Shown: positions 63,918 through 64,000 of the stretch, piece after piece
Layout: each line of letters starts with the position of its first letter
Numbering within the stretch: the stretch's first letter is position 1
Origin: Actinosynnema sp040640215
Lineage (GTDB): Bacteria; Actinomycetota; Actinomycetes; Mycobacteriales; Pseudonocardiaceae
Direction: 5' to 3'
Length of the DNA stretch: 64,000 bases
Assembly (NCBI RefSeq): GCF_040640215.1
Contig: NZ_JBFABG010000002.1
Span: 681,150-745,149 of the forward strand
Made by a program: the position numbers and the translations under genes
The notes under the pieces: model-generated
The model's database searches: none
What the model was told of the DNA's origin: nothing
The model's input: only the letters and a program-made list of their open reading frames with translations

Positions 63918-64000
63918 TCATATGTGGCGTAGCCAGATGTTGATGGCGGCGATGTCGATGGTGGCCTGGTAGCGGACGGCGAGTTTGTCGTAGCGGGTGG
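63918..64000 (-). CDS. IS5-type transposase C-terminus (5' part outside window)
   Basis: The reverse strand ends YDKLAVRYQATIDIAAINIWLRHI and a TGA at 63920, the typical DDE transposase tail of IS5/IS1647-like actinobacterial elements. The 5' part lies beyond the window. Confidence 0.75.
   Translation of the reverse strand, partial: TRYDKLAVRYQATIDIAAINIWLRHI

Overview
The window is chromosomal DNA of a very GC-rich actinobacterium, most likely of the Pseudonocardiales (Saccharothrix, Actinosynnema or Lentzea type). Evidence: strong G/C bias at third codon positions, frequent GTG starts, many leaderless starts (a TANNNT hexamer 6-7 nt before the start codon), and actinobacterial families such as HbhA, DUF2516, TipAL-type MerR, MocR/YczE, CsoR-type copper control and a LytR-CpsA-Psr protein with a C-terminal LytR_C domain. 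The genus is an inference.

1-11.1 kb: a LOG-family protein (cut by the window edge), a YbaK-like tRNA editing protein, a TipAL-like MerR regulator with a probable internal start, then a leftward operon XRE regulator-HbhA-DUF2516-hydrolase-DJ-1/PfpI that matches the mycobacterial hbhA neighbourhood. A PCMT-like methyltransferase, a zf-TFIIB protein, a membrane-attached NACHT NTPase, a DapC-type aminotransferase and a DUF445 protein follow. 11.1-18.2 kb: a CGNR regulator and a PadR-controlled ABC exporter (ATPase plus two paralogous FtsX permeases). 18.2-23.7 kb: a compact sigma factor / small protein / TPR-CHAT protease operon facing a cytoplasmic subtilase, with a secreted Pro/Ala-rich protein beyond. 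24-28 kb: MocR-YczE pair, an HTH/Clp_N pair divergent from a PP2C-like gene with paired operators, and tRNA-Glu, -Asp and -Phe. 28.5-34.4 kb: small proteins, a copZ-copA copper operon with a CsoR-type operator, a cold-shock gene and an orphan amino-acid binding lipoprotein. 34.4-41.9 kb: an NfeD-like / flotillin / giant AAA ATPase operon. 41.9-45.8 kb: an ATP-grasp-like protein, a TetR-FAD monooxygenase pair with a long palindromic operator, and exonuclease III.

46.1-55.6 kb is a degenerate genomic island in a tRNA-Lys gene. An intact tRNA-Lys(TTT) sits at the right end, and an 80-bp direct repeat (75/80 identical) carrying the last third of that tRNA marks the left end, 9.2 kb away. Integrase fragments lie at both ends and a third copy of the integrase 3' end lies just inside the left end. 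The cargo is an AT-richer, overlapping pair (cytosine-5 DNA methyltransferase plus GHKL/MORC-like ATPase fused to a PD-(D/E)XK nuclease), a hydrolase, a TPR-type XRE regulator, and a string of small overlapping genes including a primase/polymerase-like one, ending in a truncated phosphotransferase.

55.6-64 kb returns to the core: a small membrane protein, a DusB-type dihydrouridine synthase, a lipoprotein, a diguanylate cyclase, an LCP protein with a hyper-repetitive cytoplasmic N-terminus, PhoU, and the 3' end of an IS5-type transposase at the right edge.

The strongest leads for unusual biology are the methyltransferase/GHKL-nuclease pair in the layered tRNA-Lys island, the sigma/CHAT/subtilase module, and the NfeD-flotillin-AAA operon.
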